From positions 392,468,788-392,532,787 of the forward strand of contig OY856187.1 in NCBI GenBank assembly GCA_963693315.1: a DNA stretch of 64,000 bases, given 5' to 3'. A program made the position numbers and the translations under genes. The stretch's first letter is position 1. Each line of letters opens with the position of its first letter. The DNA is from Diogma glabrata. Lineage: Eukaryota; Arthropoda; Insecta; Diptera; Cylindrotomidae. Positions 63,497 through 64,000 of this stretch are shown one piece after another. Under the pieces are notes generated by a model. The model made no database searches. It worked only from the letters and a program-made list of their open reading frames with translations, and was not told the DNA's origin.

Positions 63497-64000
63497 ACCG
63501 TGACCACCATAACCACCATGACCACCATGACCACCGTGACCACCTTAACAACCATGACCACCAGACCACCATGACCACTTTGACCACCGTGAACACCTTG
63601 ACCACCATGACCACCATGACCACCGTGACCACCGTAACCACCATTACCACCATGACCACCATGACCACCATGATCACCATGACCACCCTGACCACCATTA
63701 CCACCATACAACCATGACCACCATGACCACCGTGACCACCATTACCACCATGACCACCGTAACCACTATGACCACCATGACCACCATGACCACCATGACC
63801 ATCATGACCACCGTGCACACCATGACCACCATGACCACCGTGACCACCATGACCACCATGACCATCATGACCACCGTGCACACCATGACCACCATGACCA
63901 CCGTGACCACCATGACCACCATAACCACCATGACCACCATGACCACCTGGACACCGTGACCACCATTACCACCATAGCTACTATGACCATCATGACCACC
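63497..64000. repeat. 9-bp minisatellite, continues beyond the window
   Basis: Continuation of the array cut at 60226, with the same ACCACCATG-based units, including two longer identical runs around ACCACCGTGCACACCATG (63808 and 63868). Confidence 0.95.

Overview
The window is AT-rich eukaryotic DNA that looks like repeat-dense, heterochromatin-type sequence from an arthropod, most likely an insect. The evidence is the set of mobile elements: a CsRn1-like Gypsy retrotransposon, CR1/Jockey-type LINEs, hAT and Crypton-like elements, and two remnants of transposon-borne gene families common in insect genomes. I found no host gene, rRNA, genuine tRNA gene or CRISPR array. Nearly every coding stretch is part of a mobile element, and nearly all are broken. 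The species cannot be named from the sequence. Two runs of exactly 200 N are assembly gaps.

Layout, 0-15.6 kb: a LINE endonuclease fragment on the minus strand runs off the left edge. Next is a Gypsy element (1749-7110) with near-identical 252-bp terminal repeats, broken gag and pol, and a 391-bp insertion. A copy of LINE family A (7441-8811, minus) is cut at 8812 by a 3.5-kb DNA transposon (8812-12347) with about 600-bp inverted termini. That transposon contains a LINE family B fragment and a transposase-like gene, itself hit by a 557-bp insertion with a tRNA-like core. A TTAGAC-ended palindromic element (12817-13572) follows, between two (TA)n tracts. After gap 1 comes a LINE B fragment (14876-15643).

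15.6-28 kb: a longer LINE A copy (about 15644-20512, minus) is interrupted by two palindromic MITEs with TA target duplications (15758-16307 and 17975-18415). Then come a minisatellite-bearing element (about 20.6-21.9 kb), a second TTAGAC element inside (TA)n (22359-25051) holding a remnant of a transposon-associated protein, and a tandem satellite (26.94-27.76 kb).

28-42 kb: a 5.2-kb giant palindrome (28431-33623) has tandem-repeat termini, a GGAT target duplication and one long intact ORF of 314 codons. It is inserted in an older repeat whose empty counterpart lies at 34069-34115. Downstream are a LINE ORF1-like fragment, a LINE B 3' end, another palindrome, gap 2 and a second minisatellite element (40.25-41.6 kb).

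42-64 kb: tandem repeats, a PIN/CXC-family remnant, a hAT transposase with an apparent 70-bp intron (47684-49515), and a Crypton-like tyrosine recombinase between inverted arms (52481-54699). At the right edge a third minisatellite element is split by a hAT-like insertion (60226-63496). This insertion has GGTTTT-rich ends and holds an inner inverted-repeat unit encoding a PIN/CXC protein.

The genes form no common pathway. The window is a nest of transposons, and its interest lies in several unclassified element architectures.
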